From the NCBI GenBank assembly GCA_002323535.1, contig DCQT01000054.1, forward strand, positions 1 through 11,359: a DNA stretch of 11,359 bases. The letters are read 5' to 3'. A program made the position numbers and the translations under genes. Of this stretch, positions 1-6,054 are shown piece by piece. Source of the DNA: Bacteriovoracaceae bacterium UBA1511. GTDB lineage: Bacteria > Bdellovibrionota > Bacteriovoracia > Bacteriovoracales > Bacteriovoracaceae. Numbering within the stretch: position 1 is the first letter of the stretch; every line of letters begins with the position of its first letter. The notes under the pieces were generated by a model. It did not search any database and was not told the origin of the DNA. It was given only the letters and a program-made list of their open reading frames with translations.

Positions 1-2448
1 TAACGCTCTGACGAGCTTCATTTGAATTGCACTTTCATAGTGATCCAAAGGCGCATCAAATAATCTCATTTCCATTTTTCTGATATGTGGCTCAACTCTA
101 AATTGCGGTCTCCAAGGATCGTGTGGGTTTTTCATATCAAAATCCACATGGATATGCTTCGCTGGAATGATATCTTGAAAGTACGCACTCATATCGACTT
201 GAACGTTCCGAGTTTTACGTCCTATTCTTCTATTGAAATAGCGCTCATTGTATAAAAGTCTTTTTAATTCAAGTTCACTTCCATTAAAGCCTTTAAGCTC
301 TCTTGCTAGCCTAGGTGTCACTTCAAGAGCTTCCGCCGCATGGCCCCTATTTAGATTTTGAAACATAAAAGAAATAATGTTTCTATTCTCATGAAACAAA
401 GTTAAAAACCGTGCCAGCTCTCTTGGCTTTCCTTCAAATGGCTTTAAATCTATATTGATATGTCCACCACCAGCTACTCCTGGAAGAAGCCCCGTTTTCT
501 CCATCGCTCTATAAACCGCACGGATCTCTTTTGCTTTTGGAACAAACTTTGGTGTAACGATTTCAACGTGTCCTCCACGCATACTTTCAGGGATTACCTC
601 TCCTCTGGAGTTATAATCTCTACCAACGCCATCCCACTCACATCGCCATGATCTCCCTTGAGAGTCTTTTACTTTATACGCGATACTTAATCCATGTCCG
701 TGTGCCCCTGCAGTTGAAGCATCTACAACTGGAACACGTCTTCCATTTAATTCAATCCCAAGATTGATCGCCATCTCACGAATTTTTTCTTTTCGCTCAT
801 ATGGCGTCATTCCTACTCTGGTGTTAAGCCAGATCGCATTTCCATCCGCACCGAGCTGTGGTGCCATTTCAACAAAGTATTTATTTCCAAAACGAGCAGA
901 GTACTCAATTCCAAGATCAATTCGGTTAACATTTACACCATTTGGCCTAACTGGAACTCGGTGAAGTTTTTCATTCAAACGAACAACTCTTTGAGGTCTA
1001 ATATACTCTTCAACATATCTGATGACGTCAGTAACCTTGATCCAATCACGAACAGACTTTTTTATTTCCTCTGGTGTTGTTGCTCTCGCCACTTCTTCAA
1101 TATGAGCAATCGTTGCCCATCTTATAACGTCTCTTTTTCCTTCAAGAAATGGAGCATTTTCCCACTTCCACATGGCGACGTTGTAGGCGGACTGAGGATA
1201 TGCCATTTTTATATTATGGTAGTAAAGTTTTGCAGTTTTTAAGCTTACACCAAACCTTGATTTAATAACCCTTGGTGTGGATACAGCCTCATAAAGTGTG
1301 TAGCTACCAATTGTTGATAAATCACTAAGAGTCCTTGTCGCTACTCTTGCCGTAATTGAATGCTGCAAAAACCGCCTTAGGTCATGATCTTTTGTCCCTG
1401 CTCTAAGTTCAAGTGAGTATGTTTCTGGAACAAATTTATTTGGGTAATCAAGTCTTAAAACACCTCTCCCAGTGCTTTCACCTACCTTAATTCTGCTATC
1501 TTTAAGCACTGTTTTATAGTTAGAGTTTTCAATACCAGTTTTCCCATTAATACCCCTTAATATAATATAGGCTTGGGACATACGTATTAGCTCATTAAGT
1601 TGCCCGTTAAACCTCTCTCTCTTTGAGGCAGGAACTTTGAGAGCTTTAGCATTTGGAAAAACAATTCGTTGATGCCCTGGAGCCTGAAATAACTTGCCAG
1701 TATTTTTTAACTCAGTTCTAAACCAAAGAATTTGTGCTTCGAAGTCACCGTAAGTAGGCATTGGCTTAAAAACAATCTCCCACCCTTTTGAAGTTCCCTC
1801 AATTCGTCCAATATGTCTCTGTGGTTCGCCAAAAAGCGGCTCATATACGCTATACCAAAGGCCACCAATTTGATTGCTTGGACCCATTCCACCGATCATG
1901 TGAGAAGAAGATCCTTTAAACAAAGCCTTTTTTTCAGCTCTTGATAAGTAAGAAAATGGTTTTCCTCTGGTGATTTCAATAAAGATTTTGAATTTTTCTT
2001 TTAGTTGTGATTTTGTCATGGAATCAAAGTCACCACGAAGTCTTGAGATTTCTTCTGTTGTTAAAGAAACATCCACTCCATTAACATCCACCACGCTTCT
2101 AACTCTTGTTTGTCCGGAGACGAATCGTTTTAAAAATTCACGGTAGAAGGCTTTACGTTGGTTGGTAAGTTCAGTCCATCCAAGAAATGCCTCTCCAGTA
2201 GGTCCTGCAACTCGAGTAATGAGGTGTGAGCTTCCCTCTTTTTCTCCTCCAAAAGTTATTGGAGCAGCAGTTGGATTGGGCTTAACCTCATAAGCTCTAA
2301 GAGTGTTTGAGCTCTCTAAAAGCTCCATATAAACTTCGTGAGCAGTCTTTCCCCCGACTGTTTCTGTTGGATCATTGGCAAATAAACCGCATGAAATAAT
2401 CGCCAAAAATGGCACAACAAGTAGCTTTTTTAGACTGGCCTTAGACAT
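1..2448 (-). CDS. Large lipoprotein with amidoligase-like domain (C-terminal end outside window)
   Basis: The frame is open for 816 codons and leaves the window, so the C-terminus is missing. Start: ATG at 2448, preceded by AAGGGA at 6-nt spacing. Residues 1-20 form a lipoprotein signal: basic MSKASLKK, a hydrophobic core, then lipobox AIISC with C20 as the lipidated residue. Residues 21-500 match no family I recognise. From about 511 the pattern resembles the amidoligase branch of the GS-like COOH-NH2 ligase fold: DLGIEY (511-516), then a WRCEWDG segment, GGHVEIVTPKF (H627, E629; compare EivSP) and GGGHINID (H663, N665, D667; compare GxHVHv). Family members form amide bonds using ATP. An outward-facing lipoprotein would lack cytosolic ATP, so activity or location is uncertain. 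The gene lies 111 bp downstream of the phosphoesterase gene, on the same strand. The gene call is sure, lipoprotein likely, amidoligase moderate. Confidence 0.85.
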   Translation of the reverse strand, partial: MSKASLKKLLVVPFLAIISCGLFANDPTETVGGKTAHEVYMELLESSNTLRAYEVKPNPTAAPITFGGEKEGSSHLITRVAGPTGEAFLGWTELTNQRKAFYREFLKRFVSGQTRVRSVVDVNGVDVSLTTEEISRLRGDFDSMTKSQLKEKFKIFIEITRGKPFSYLSRAEKKALFKGSSSHMIGGMGPSNQIGGLWYSVYEPLFGEPQRHIGRIEGTSKGWEIVFKPMPTYGDFEAQILWFRTELKNTGKLFQAPGHQRIVFPNAKALKVPASKRERFNGQLNELIRMSQAYIILRGINGKTGIENSNYKTVLKDSRIKVGESTGRGVLRLDYPNKFVPETYSLELRAGTKDHDLRRFLQHSITARVATRTLSDLSTIGSYTLYEAVSTPRVIKSRFGVSLKTAKLYYHNIKMAYPQSAYNVAMWKWENAPFLEGKRDVIRWATIAHIEEVARATTPEEIKKSVRDWIKVTDVIRYVEEYIRPQRVVRLNEKLHRVPVRPNGVNVNRIDLGIEYSARFGNKYFVEMAPQLGADGNAIWLNTRVGMTPYERKEKIREMAINLGIELNGRRVPVVDASTAGAHGHGLSIAYKVKDSQGRSWRCEWDGVGRDYNSRGEVIPESMRGGHVEIVTPKFVPKAKEIRAVYRAMEKTGLLPGVAGGGHINIDLKPFEGKPRELARFLTLFHENRNIISFMFQNLNRGHAAEALEVTPRLARELKGFNGSELELKRLLYNERYFNRRIGRKTRNVQVDMSAYFQDIIPAKHIHVDFDMKNPHDPWRPQFRVEPHIRKMEMRLFDAPLDHYESAIQMKLVRAL

Positions 2449-2482
2449 CTAATTCCCTTAAGAATAGGTTCAATTAGCTGCG

Positions 2483-2511
2483 AATATAGGACATTTCTAA
2501 GTTAGCTTAAA
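2483..2511 (-). promoter_or_regulatory. Possible sigma-70-type promoter of the lipoprotein gene
   Basis: In the 111-bp gap before the lipoprotein gene, the minus strand has a -10-like TATATT (2483-2488, 5/6 to TATAAT). A weak -35-like TTTAAG (2506-2511) lies 17 nt upstream. The start would sit about 28 nt before the ATG. The -35 match is poor and the region is AT-rich, so this is tentative. Confidence 0.3.
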
Positions 2512-2559
2512 TACTGATAGTCATTTTTACATAGAGTGATTCAAAGAAGAAAAATCACC

Positions 2560-3696
2560 TCAGCGCTTTCGCGGTTGTAACTGTACGGAATCAAATACTT
2601 TTAGATTTTCATCCACAGATTGTATGAAAATTTTATCTAGTTGTTTTTCCAGTGAGAAAAAATGATATTTTTTTTCAACTCTCCCATCTCCGGAAAAATA
2701 CCATGCTGAAGCCTTTTCTGGCTCTCTAAGAGGGACACCAAGTCCGCCCTCGCCCAGATATCTTATACCTTTTTGGTGATCTATTTTTCCCTTAAAAACG
2801 GGTGCGGTTTTTTTATATACATGTCCATCACTTTCAAAAACCACATCTACTTGGTGTTTTTCAAATAATGGTACCCAATACCTTAAGGCATCGCCTGGTT
2901 TTTTCACTCCTGGAAATGCCGGTCTATGATAGTTTGGGATAATCCACTTGGATGTATGGCCTAATTCTTTTAAACGACGCTTCAGCCAATCTTTTTGATT
3001 ACCTGCATGAGATAGGTTGGTATTTAGGTGTATGAAACTAAGATCATCCCATTGAGATACGTAATAATTTTTATATATACCGCCACTGGGCCTTGAAAAT
3101 AGCGAGTTAAAATAGAAACTTAAATACTCATGGTTTCCTCTAATTGGAATAAGTGGAAGAAGTCGACCATCTTCACTCGTTGTTTGCTGGTAATCTTCAA
3201 GCCAGCATTTCCATTGAGACCAACTCCACCCATTTTTAATATAATCTCCCCCATGAATGAGAGCATAAGTGTCAGGGTATTTTTTAACATAATCTTTAAT
3301 CGCAAGGTTCATCTTCACACGCATCTTTGAATCGGACCTAGAGTCTCCCCCAAGAAGAATTCTTCCCGTTTTTTTTGCCGTAGAAAACCAAAAGGTTCTG
3401 TTTTCACCACTAACATTAATTTTATATTTGGCACCAGCTTGTAGGTTGTTTAACTCTATTTCATGAACGCAGCAGGGAACGCCGAAGGGGTTTTTCCCCT
3501 TACTTTTATAATTGAATTTTTGTCCTGATTCATCTGTCACCACAACATCAATAGGCCTTGATAAATCTTGATGAAAGATAAAAACAGCAGAGCTTGATAG
3601 GTCTTTTTCAAATAAAACCATTGGGTACTTAACCGCCCCAAAAGCACTAGAGATAAAGAAAAATCCAAATAAAAGAATGTAAAGTTTATTGTTCAT
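2560..3696 (-). CDS. Exported purple-acid-phosphatase-like metallophosphoesterase
   Basis: 378 aa. A signal peptide (residues 1-20, core YILLFGFFFISSAFG) sends it across the inner membrane. Residues 25-108 look like the fibronectin-like N-terminal domain of purple acid phosphatases. The calcineurin-like metallophosphatase domain follows: GGDSR (D118), HGGDY (D151), GNHE (N188, H189), a QKDWLKRRL helix, PNYHRP (H257) and GHVY (H292). It would hydrolyse a phosphoester outside the cytoplasm; the substrate cannot be told. Odd points: DxH reads DSR, the GDxxY tyrosine is absent, and the last GHxH histidine is Y294, so the first metal site is altered. The start overlaps the upstream membrane-protein gene by 11 nt and has no clear Shine-Dalgarno, which suggests translational coupling. 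Family assignment is strong; activity is uncertain. Confidence 0.88.
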   Translation of the reverse strand: MNNKLYILLFGFFFISSAFGAVKYPMVLFEKDLSSSAVFIFHQDLSRPIDVVVTDESGQKFNYKSKGKNPFGVPCCVHEIELNNLQAGAKYKINVSGENRTFWFSTAKKTGRILLGGDSRSDSKMRVKMNLAIKDYVKKYPDTYALIHGGDYIKNGWSWSQWKCWLEDYQQTTSEDGRLLPLIPIRGNHEYLSFYFNSLFSRPSGGIYKNYYVSQWDDLSFIHLNTNLSHAGNQKDWLKRRLKELGHTSKWIIPNYHRPAFPGVKKPGDALRYWVPLFEKHQVDVVFESDGHVYKKTAPVFKGKIDHQKGIRYLGEGGLGVPLREPEKASAWYFSGDGRVEKKYHFFSLEKQLDKIFIQSVDENLKVFDSVQLQPRKR

Positions 3697-4399
3697 TTTT
3701 ATAAGCTAACAACAATAATGGAATAATCCAATGGGGAATTCGAAAAAAGAACTCAGAAAAACCATCGATATTACATTTGAAATATAGAATTCTCATTACT
3801 GCTGTGGCCAGACCCCAAAAAAGCATAAACCTTAAGGCCTTGGTTTTGTATTTAGTAAAAGTTAGACTCGCCATTGCAATATCTAAAGCGCCAATAATTG
3901 TTAACAGAATGGTCGCAGTGCTTTCATTAATTAATCCATCAAATCCAATTAAACCCCCGGTATAAATTAGATAATCAATAAACTTCCCTACTCCAAGAAT
4001 CGCCTCCCATCCATGGCCAAAAAAGGTAAAAGCACAAGCGACAATAAGAAATTTTTGAAATCGCAGCCCGAAAATGATGATAAGTGGAAATACCACTCTC
4101 ATAGAGGATGTAAATGGCGCCAAAATATTTGTTAACGGGGATAATTGAAAGAAGTAATAAAAAGCCTCAAAACCTAAAAAGAAACACAGTGGTATGCCTA
4201 GATATCGAAGTTTTGAATCTTTAGAACAAAAAGGTAAAACCAGGAAAAAAAACCCCATGTATTTTTCAACAAGTCGTACCCAAGGAAAGTTAATGAATGC
4301 GCTCGAAACAGCGCCAGGGGAAGTAAAATGCCTGTAAGAGAAGGCACAAATAAAAAGCGCAAGGGTAACCCTAAAAATAGTATTATCCTTGCGATTCAT
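3686..4399 (-). CDS. Polytopic inner-membrane protein, unrecognised family
   Basis: 237 aa with about seven or eight hydrophobic segments, starting near residues 8-28 and ending in PHWIIPLLLLAY. It has no signal cleavage site and a short, basic MNRK start. Recognisable polar marks inside membrane segments are FFGHGWEAI, GALDIAMA and MRILYF. The layout recalls small DoxX-like membrane proteins, but I cannot assign it. The gene starts 12 nt after the 55-aa gene and overlaps the phosphoesterase gene by 11 nt, so the three are probably one transcript. The upstream bases hold no good ribosome-binding site, consistent with coupling. A role with the exported phosphoesterase is inferred from context only. 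Confidence 0.8.
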   Translation of the reverse strand: MNRKDNTIFRVTLALFICAFSYRHFTSPGAVSSAFINFPWVRLVEKYMGFFFLVLPFCSKDSKLRYLGIPLCFFLGFEAFYYFFQLSPLTNILAPFTSSMRVVFPLIIIFGLRFQKFLIVACAFTFFGHGWEAILGVGKFIDYLIYTGGLIGFDGLINESTATILLTIIGALDIAMASLTFTKYKTKALRFMLFWGLATAVMRILYFKCNIDGFSEFFFRIPHWIIPLLLLAYKNEQ

Positions 4400-4411
4400 C
4401 TAGATTTTCAG

Positions 4412-4579
4412 TTAAGAAGCAACGTTTTCTTGTGAGTTTAATGTCTTATTTAACTCAACAAGCATCTCTTTTGCTTTTACAAGAAGTATTTTAGCTGAAT
4501 CAAGCTCACCTTTTGAGATTTCTGATTTTGCTAATGTTTGAAGTTTTACGATAGCGCTTAAATCTGTCTTAATTTCCAT
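4412..4579 (-). CDS. Small 55-aa helical protein, first gene of the operon
   Basis: 55 codons from ATG at 4579 to TAA at 4412. A strong ribosome-binding site, GGGAG, sits 8 nt before the start (4588-4592). The protein (MEIKTDLSAIVKLQTLAKSE to QENVAS) is charged and has no membrane segment. It reads as two amphipathic helices with TPR-like spacing (KGELDSAKILLVKAKEML). It ends 12 nt before the membrane-protein gene on the same strand, and its codon use resembles its neighbours. Its function is unknown; an adaptor or small regulator is possible. The nine bases at its ribosome-binding site (GGGAGAAAA) are exactly complementary to the C-rich loops of the two hairpins upstream, so its translation may be controlled by them. 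The reading frame plus ribosome-binding site make a real gene likely. Confidence 0.72.
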   Translation of the reverse strand: MEIKTDLSAIVKLQTLAKSEISKGELDSAKILLVKAKEMLVELNKTLNSQENVAS

Positions 4580-4606
4580 ACTGTTTTCTCCCTATGGCTT
4601 CATGCC

Positions 4607-4630
4607 TAACAATAGGATATCAAATTGTTA
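4607..4630. repeat. Inverted repeat upstream of the 55-aa gene
   Basis: A perfect 7-bp inverted repeat, TAACAAT (4607-4613) and ATTGTTA (4624-4630), with a 10-bp spacer. It lies 28-51 bp before the start codon of the 55-aa gene, where a promoter or operator is expected. It could bind a dimeric regulator or fold as a small leader hairpin. The arms are AT-rich, so chance is possible. Confidence 0.45.
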
Positions 4631-4660
4631 ATGCAGAAATAGAGAGCTTAAAAAATTTAC

Positions 4661-4720
4661 AGAGAAAAAATAAGAGGCGCCAGATGGGGAGAAATGGGGG
4701 GAGAAAATTCCGGCACCTCT
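4661..4720 (-). terminator. C-rich-loop hairpin A with T-run
   Basis: In minus-strand RNA, AGAGGTGCC (4720-4712) pairs with GGCGCCTCT (4681-4673): nine continuous pairs including one G-U. The loop is 30 nt (4711-4682) and contains TTTTCTCCCCCCATTT followed by CTCCCC. TATTTTTTCTC follows the stem directly, as in a Rho-independent terminator. On the plus strand the G-U becomes a C-A mismatch, so the minus strand is favoured. It ends about 80 nt before the 55-aa gene, so it could also act as an attenuator. The long C-rich loop is unusual for a plain terminator. Confidence 0.65.
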
Positions 4721-4735
4721 ATTGGTTAAATAGTT

Positions 4736-4808
4736 AAAAATAAAAAGAAACACCAAGGCAAGGGGGGGAGAATGGGGGGAGAAAAAATCGCCACAGTGTT
4801 TCCCTTTA
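4736..4808 (-). terminator. C-rich-loop hairpin B with T-run
   Basis: In minus-strand RNA, 4808-4790 (TAAAGGGAAACACTGTGGC) pairs with 4759-4741. The stem has up to 19 positions with four G-U pairs and one U-U mismatch. The loop is 30 nt (4789-4760) and contains TTTTTTCTCCCCCCATT then CTCCCCCCC. The stem's 3' side runs into TTTTTATTTTT (4746-4736). It shares the loop sequence and loop length of hairpin A, 78 bp apart, but has a different stem sequence. This is the first likely end of a transcript started at the sigma-54-like site. Confidence 0.68.
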
Positions 4809-4872
4809 TTTTTTAGATCCAGCAAGAACTTTTTAACAACAGCAACAAAGTAGATCTAAATACCTGTTTTTA

Positions 4873-4958
4873 CTACCTACACATATACGGCCCAGCTTTA
4901 ACTATCACTTTCGCATTACTCACATTCGCTCTAACTCTCACTCAGCTAGTGTTGGTAG
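4873..4958 (-). repeat. Long-range stem of the candidate RNA 5' domain
   Basis: Minus-strand CTACCAACAC (4958-4949) is complementary to GTGTAGGTAG (4882-4873) at 9 of 10 positions, with one A-A mismatch. It encloses 66 nt. Just inside the stem two AGCT segments can extend the pairing. The enclosed part (about 4945-4900) is rich in GAG/GTGA-type hexamers. It would lie right after the predicted transcription start. Confidence 0.4.
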
Positions 4959-4972
4959 TTGCCTTATATAGT

Positions 4973-4989
4973 TGCAACCGCCCGGCCAA
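4973..4989 (-). promoter_or_regulatory. rpoN-dependent promoter: Sigma-54 (-24/-12) promoter match
   Basis: The minus strand reads TTGGCCGGGCGGTTGCA. Against YTGGCACGRNNNTTGCW, 12 of the 14 informative positions match. The key GG (4987-4986) and GC (4975-4974) are exactly 10 bp apart. The predicted start is near 4962. The sequence stands out as GC-rich within AT-rich flanks. Short inverted repeats just upstream, ATTG-N5-CAAT (4999-5011) and TGTTTAGACA (5011-5020), could be activator contacts but lie closer than usual enhancer sites. Confidence 0.55.
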
Positions 4990-5052
4990 GTTGGCGATAT
5001 TGTCGATCAATGTTTAGACAGCCTTATTGTTGAAAAATTTGACGGGTGCTGA

Positions 5053-6054
5053 TTACGATTCACCAAAAAAGAGTTCAATTTTCGTATAAATACCTGGGTA
5101 TACTTTCCAATCTAGATTATTTTTTGCCTTGAGGTTTGGAGTTACTTCAAAAAGTAACCATTTTTTATAGAGATTTCTCCGCCATGTATAACTAACATAA
5201 TATTCCTTAATTATGTGTCTCCCATCTAAGACATGTCCGTTAACTCCAGTTTGAGCGGTCGTAAAATTGTCATCATTCCAAGTTGTTAAAATTTGGTAAC
5301 TGAGACCATAAGTGTTAGTACTCAGGTGTTCATAATTATAAAAATTATGAATCCTCCACCGCGAGCTTTGAAGCATTGGGTGGGTTATATTTAAATTATA
5401 AACTCCGCCTCCAAGTGTCTCTCGGTAGTAGTAGAAGTCAATATTTGCTTTAAAATCAAAAGATTTAAAACTCCTAGAAAAGAGGTTTTTAAACCGAACA
5501 TAAGTATTTAACGGCCAGTCAAGTCTAGCTCCGACGGAGGTAGAAAAGCGATAGAAACGAGAGATACTTAAATCTTTGGTCACATTCGCAGATAATTTTT
5601 TATCTCCACTTCTGGTTGCTCCATCGACCTGAGCTTGATCCACTCGGGAAGAATTTTCTTGTTGAACGGAGGTGTTAGAGAGATTAATTTTTAAAAGTTT
5701 TCTCGTTTTTCGAAGATACACCCTAAGCCTGAAGTCTGGACGAAATGCAATCGCCTCTCCTTTTTCATTGTAGTATTCATACCAAAATCTAGCGTATCCA
5801 GGATTTTTGTTTTCATTGATTTCAGCATCACTAAAAAATGCATCCAGTGTATTACTTAATAACCATACTTTTTTCGTAATAAATTCATGAGTATCATCAA
5901 CCAAAGTCTCACTGTAAACAGGAGTTTTTATGTGATTTAAATCATTAGAATTAATTACTTTATCTCTTATTGGGTCCCTATCACCAATATCAGCTCTTAA
6001 AGTTTTCGTTAAACTAAAAAGAGCAATGAAGAATAAAAAATATAACCTGCTCAT
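5053..6054 (-). CDS. Outer-membrane beta-barrel protein of unknown function
   Basis: 333 aa. A signal peptide (residues 1-21, core LYFLFFIALFSL, likely cut after LRA) shows export. After an N-terminal periplasmic stretch containing KVWLLSNTLDAFFSD, the chain alternates polar and aromatic residues as in amphipathic strands: ARFWYEYYN, FRPDFRLRVYL, YRFSTSVGARLDW, FDFKANIDFYYY, YEHLSTNTYGLSYQIL, EYYVSYTWRRNL, IYTKIELFF. This fits a barrel of roughly ten to twelve strands. The C-terminal strand ends IELFFGES, a few residues past the usual terminal aromatic. I recognise no named family. Its ATG lies in the ATGA overlap with the stop of the gene upstream (6051-6054), so translation is coupled. Its partner is probably the membrane protein encoded just before it. 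Confidence 0.82.
   Translation of the reverse strand: MSRLYFLFFIALFSLTKTLRADIGDRDPIRDKVINSNDLNHIKTPVYSETLVDDTHEFITKKVWLLSNTLDAFFSDAEINENKNPGYARFWYEYYNEKGEAIAFRPDFRLRVYLRKTRKLLKINLSNTSVQQENSSRVDQAQVDGATRSGDKKLSANVTKDLSISRFYRFSTSVGARLDWPLNTYVRFKNLFSRSFKSFDFKANIDFYYYRETLGGGVYNLNITHPMLQSSRWRIHNFYNYEHLSTNTYGLSYQILTTWNDDNFTTAQTGVNGHVLDGRHIIKEYYVSYTWRRNLYKKWLLFEVTPNLKAKNNLDWKVYPGIYTKIELFFGES

Larger units (their letters stand above)
4736..4962 (-). ncRNA. Candidate sigma-54-dependent C-rich small RNA
   Basis: This fills most of the 473-bp gap between the barrel gene and the 55-aa gene; no convincing reading frame covers it. A transcript from the -24/-12 element at 4973-4989 would begin near 4962. 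It would fold a 5' domain (4958-4873), carry a GA-rich stretch, and end at hairpin B after about 227 nt, or at hairpin A after about 300 nt. Loops B and A expose TTTTCTCCCCCC, complementary to Shine-Dalgarno-type GGGAG. Known bacterial RNAs with C-rich loops (for example staphylococcal RsaE and the Rhodobacter CcsR RNAs) block ribosome binding of mRNAs; this one resembles them in design only. Alternative: it is the leader of the downstream operon, with hairpins acting as attenuators. Promoter, structure and strand-specific G-U pairs agree, but expression is unproven. Confidence 0.5.

Noticed and set aside
1707..1892. Short frame on the minus strand inside the lipoprotein gene, and plus-strand frames at 460-1242
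   Set aside because: They lie wholly within the 816-codon frame, which has a start signal and conserved-looking motifs; they are shadows.
2530..2560. Possible terminator after the phosphoesterase gene (GTGATT...AATCAC, 11-nt loop)
   Set aside because: Only 6 bp and no T-run follows; too weak to call.
4661..4808. G-rich plus-strand runs (GGGG to GGGGGGG) as G-quadruplexes or CsrA-binding GGA loops
   Set aside because: Stem pairing is clearly better on the minus strand, where the loops are C-rich. Only two G-runs occur per unit, too few for an intramolecular three-tier quadruplex in one loop.
4628..4825. 65-codon minus-strand frame starting ATGCTGGATC... region through both C-rich hairpins (repeated FSP-H-SP pattern)
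   Set aside because: Its proline/serine repeat is just the translation of the C-rich loops. It has no ribosome-binding site, and both hairpins and T-runs lie inside it.
4870..4938. Minus-strand 22-codon frame from GTG (VRVRANVSNAK...) ending TAG
   Set aside because: Very short, GTG directly after an in-frame TGA, no ribosome-binding site.
4816..5018. Plus-strand open stretch with a hydrophobic, membrane-like segment (ALTITFALLTFALTLTQLV)
   Set aside because: It has no ATG and no ribosome-binding site, and starts right after a TAG. The hydrophobic look follows from T/C-rich sequence opposite the GA-rich part of the candidate RNA.
4580..5052. tRNA, tmRNA, SRP RNA, RNase P RNA or c-di-GMP riboswitch in the long gap
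   Set aside because: None of the conserved signature sequences of these RNAs could be found on either strand.
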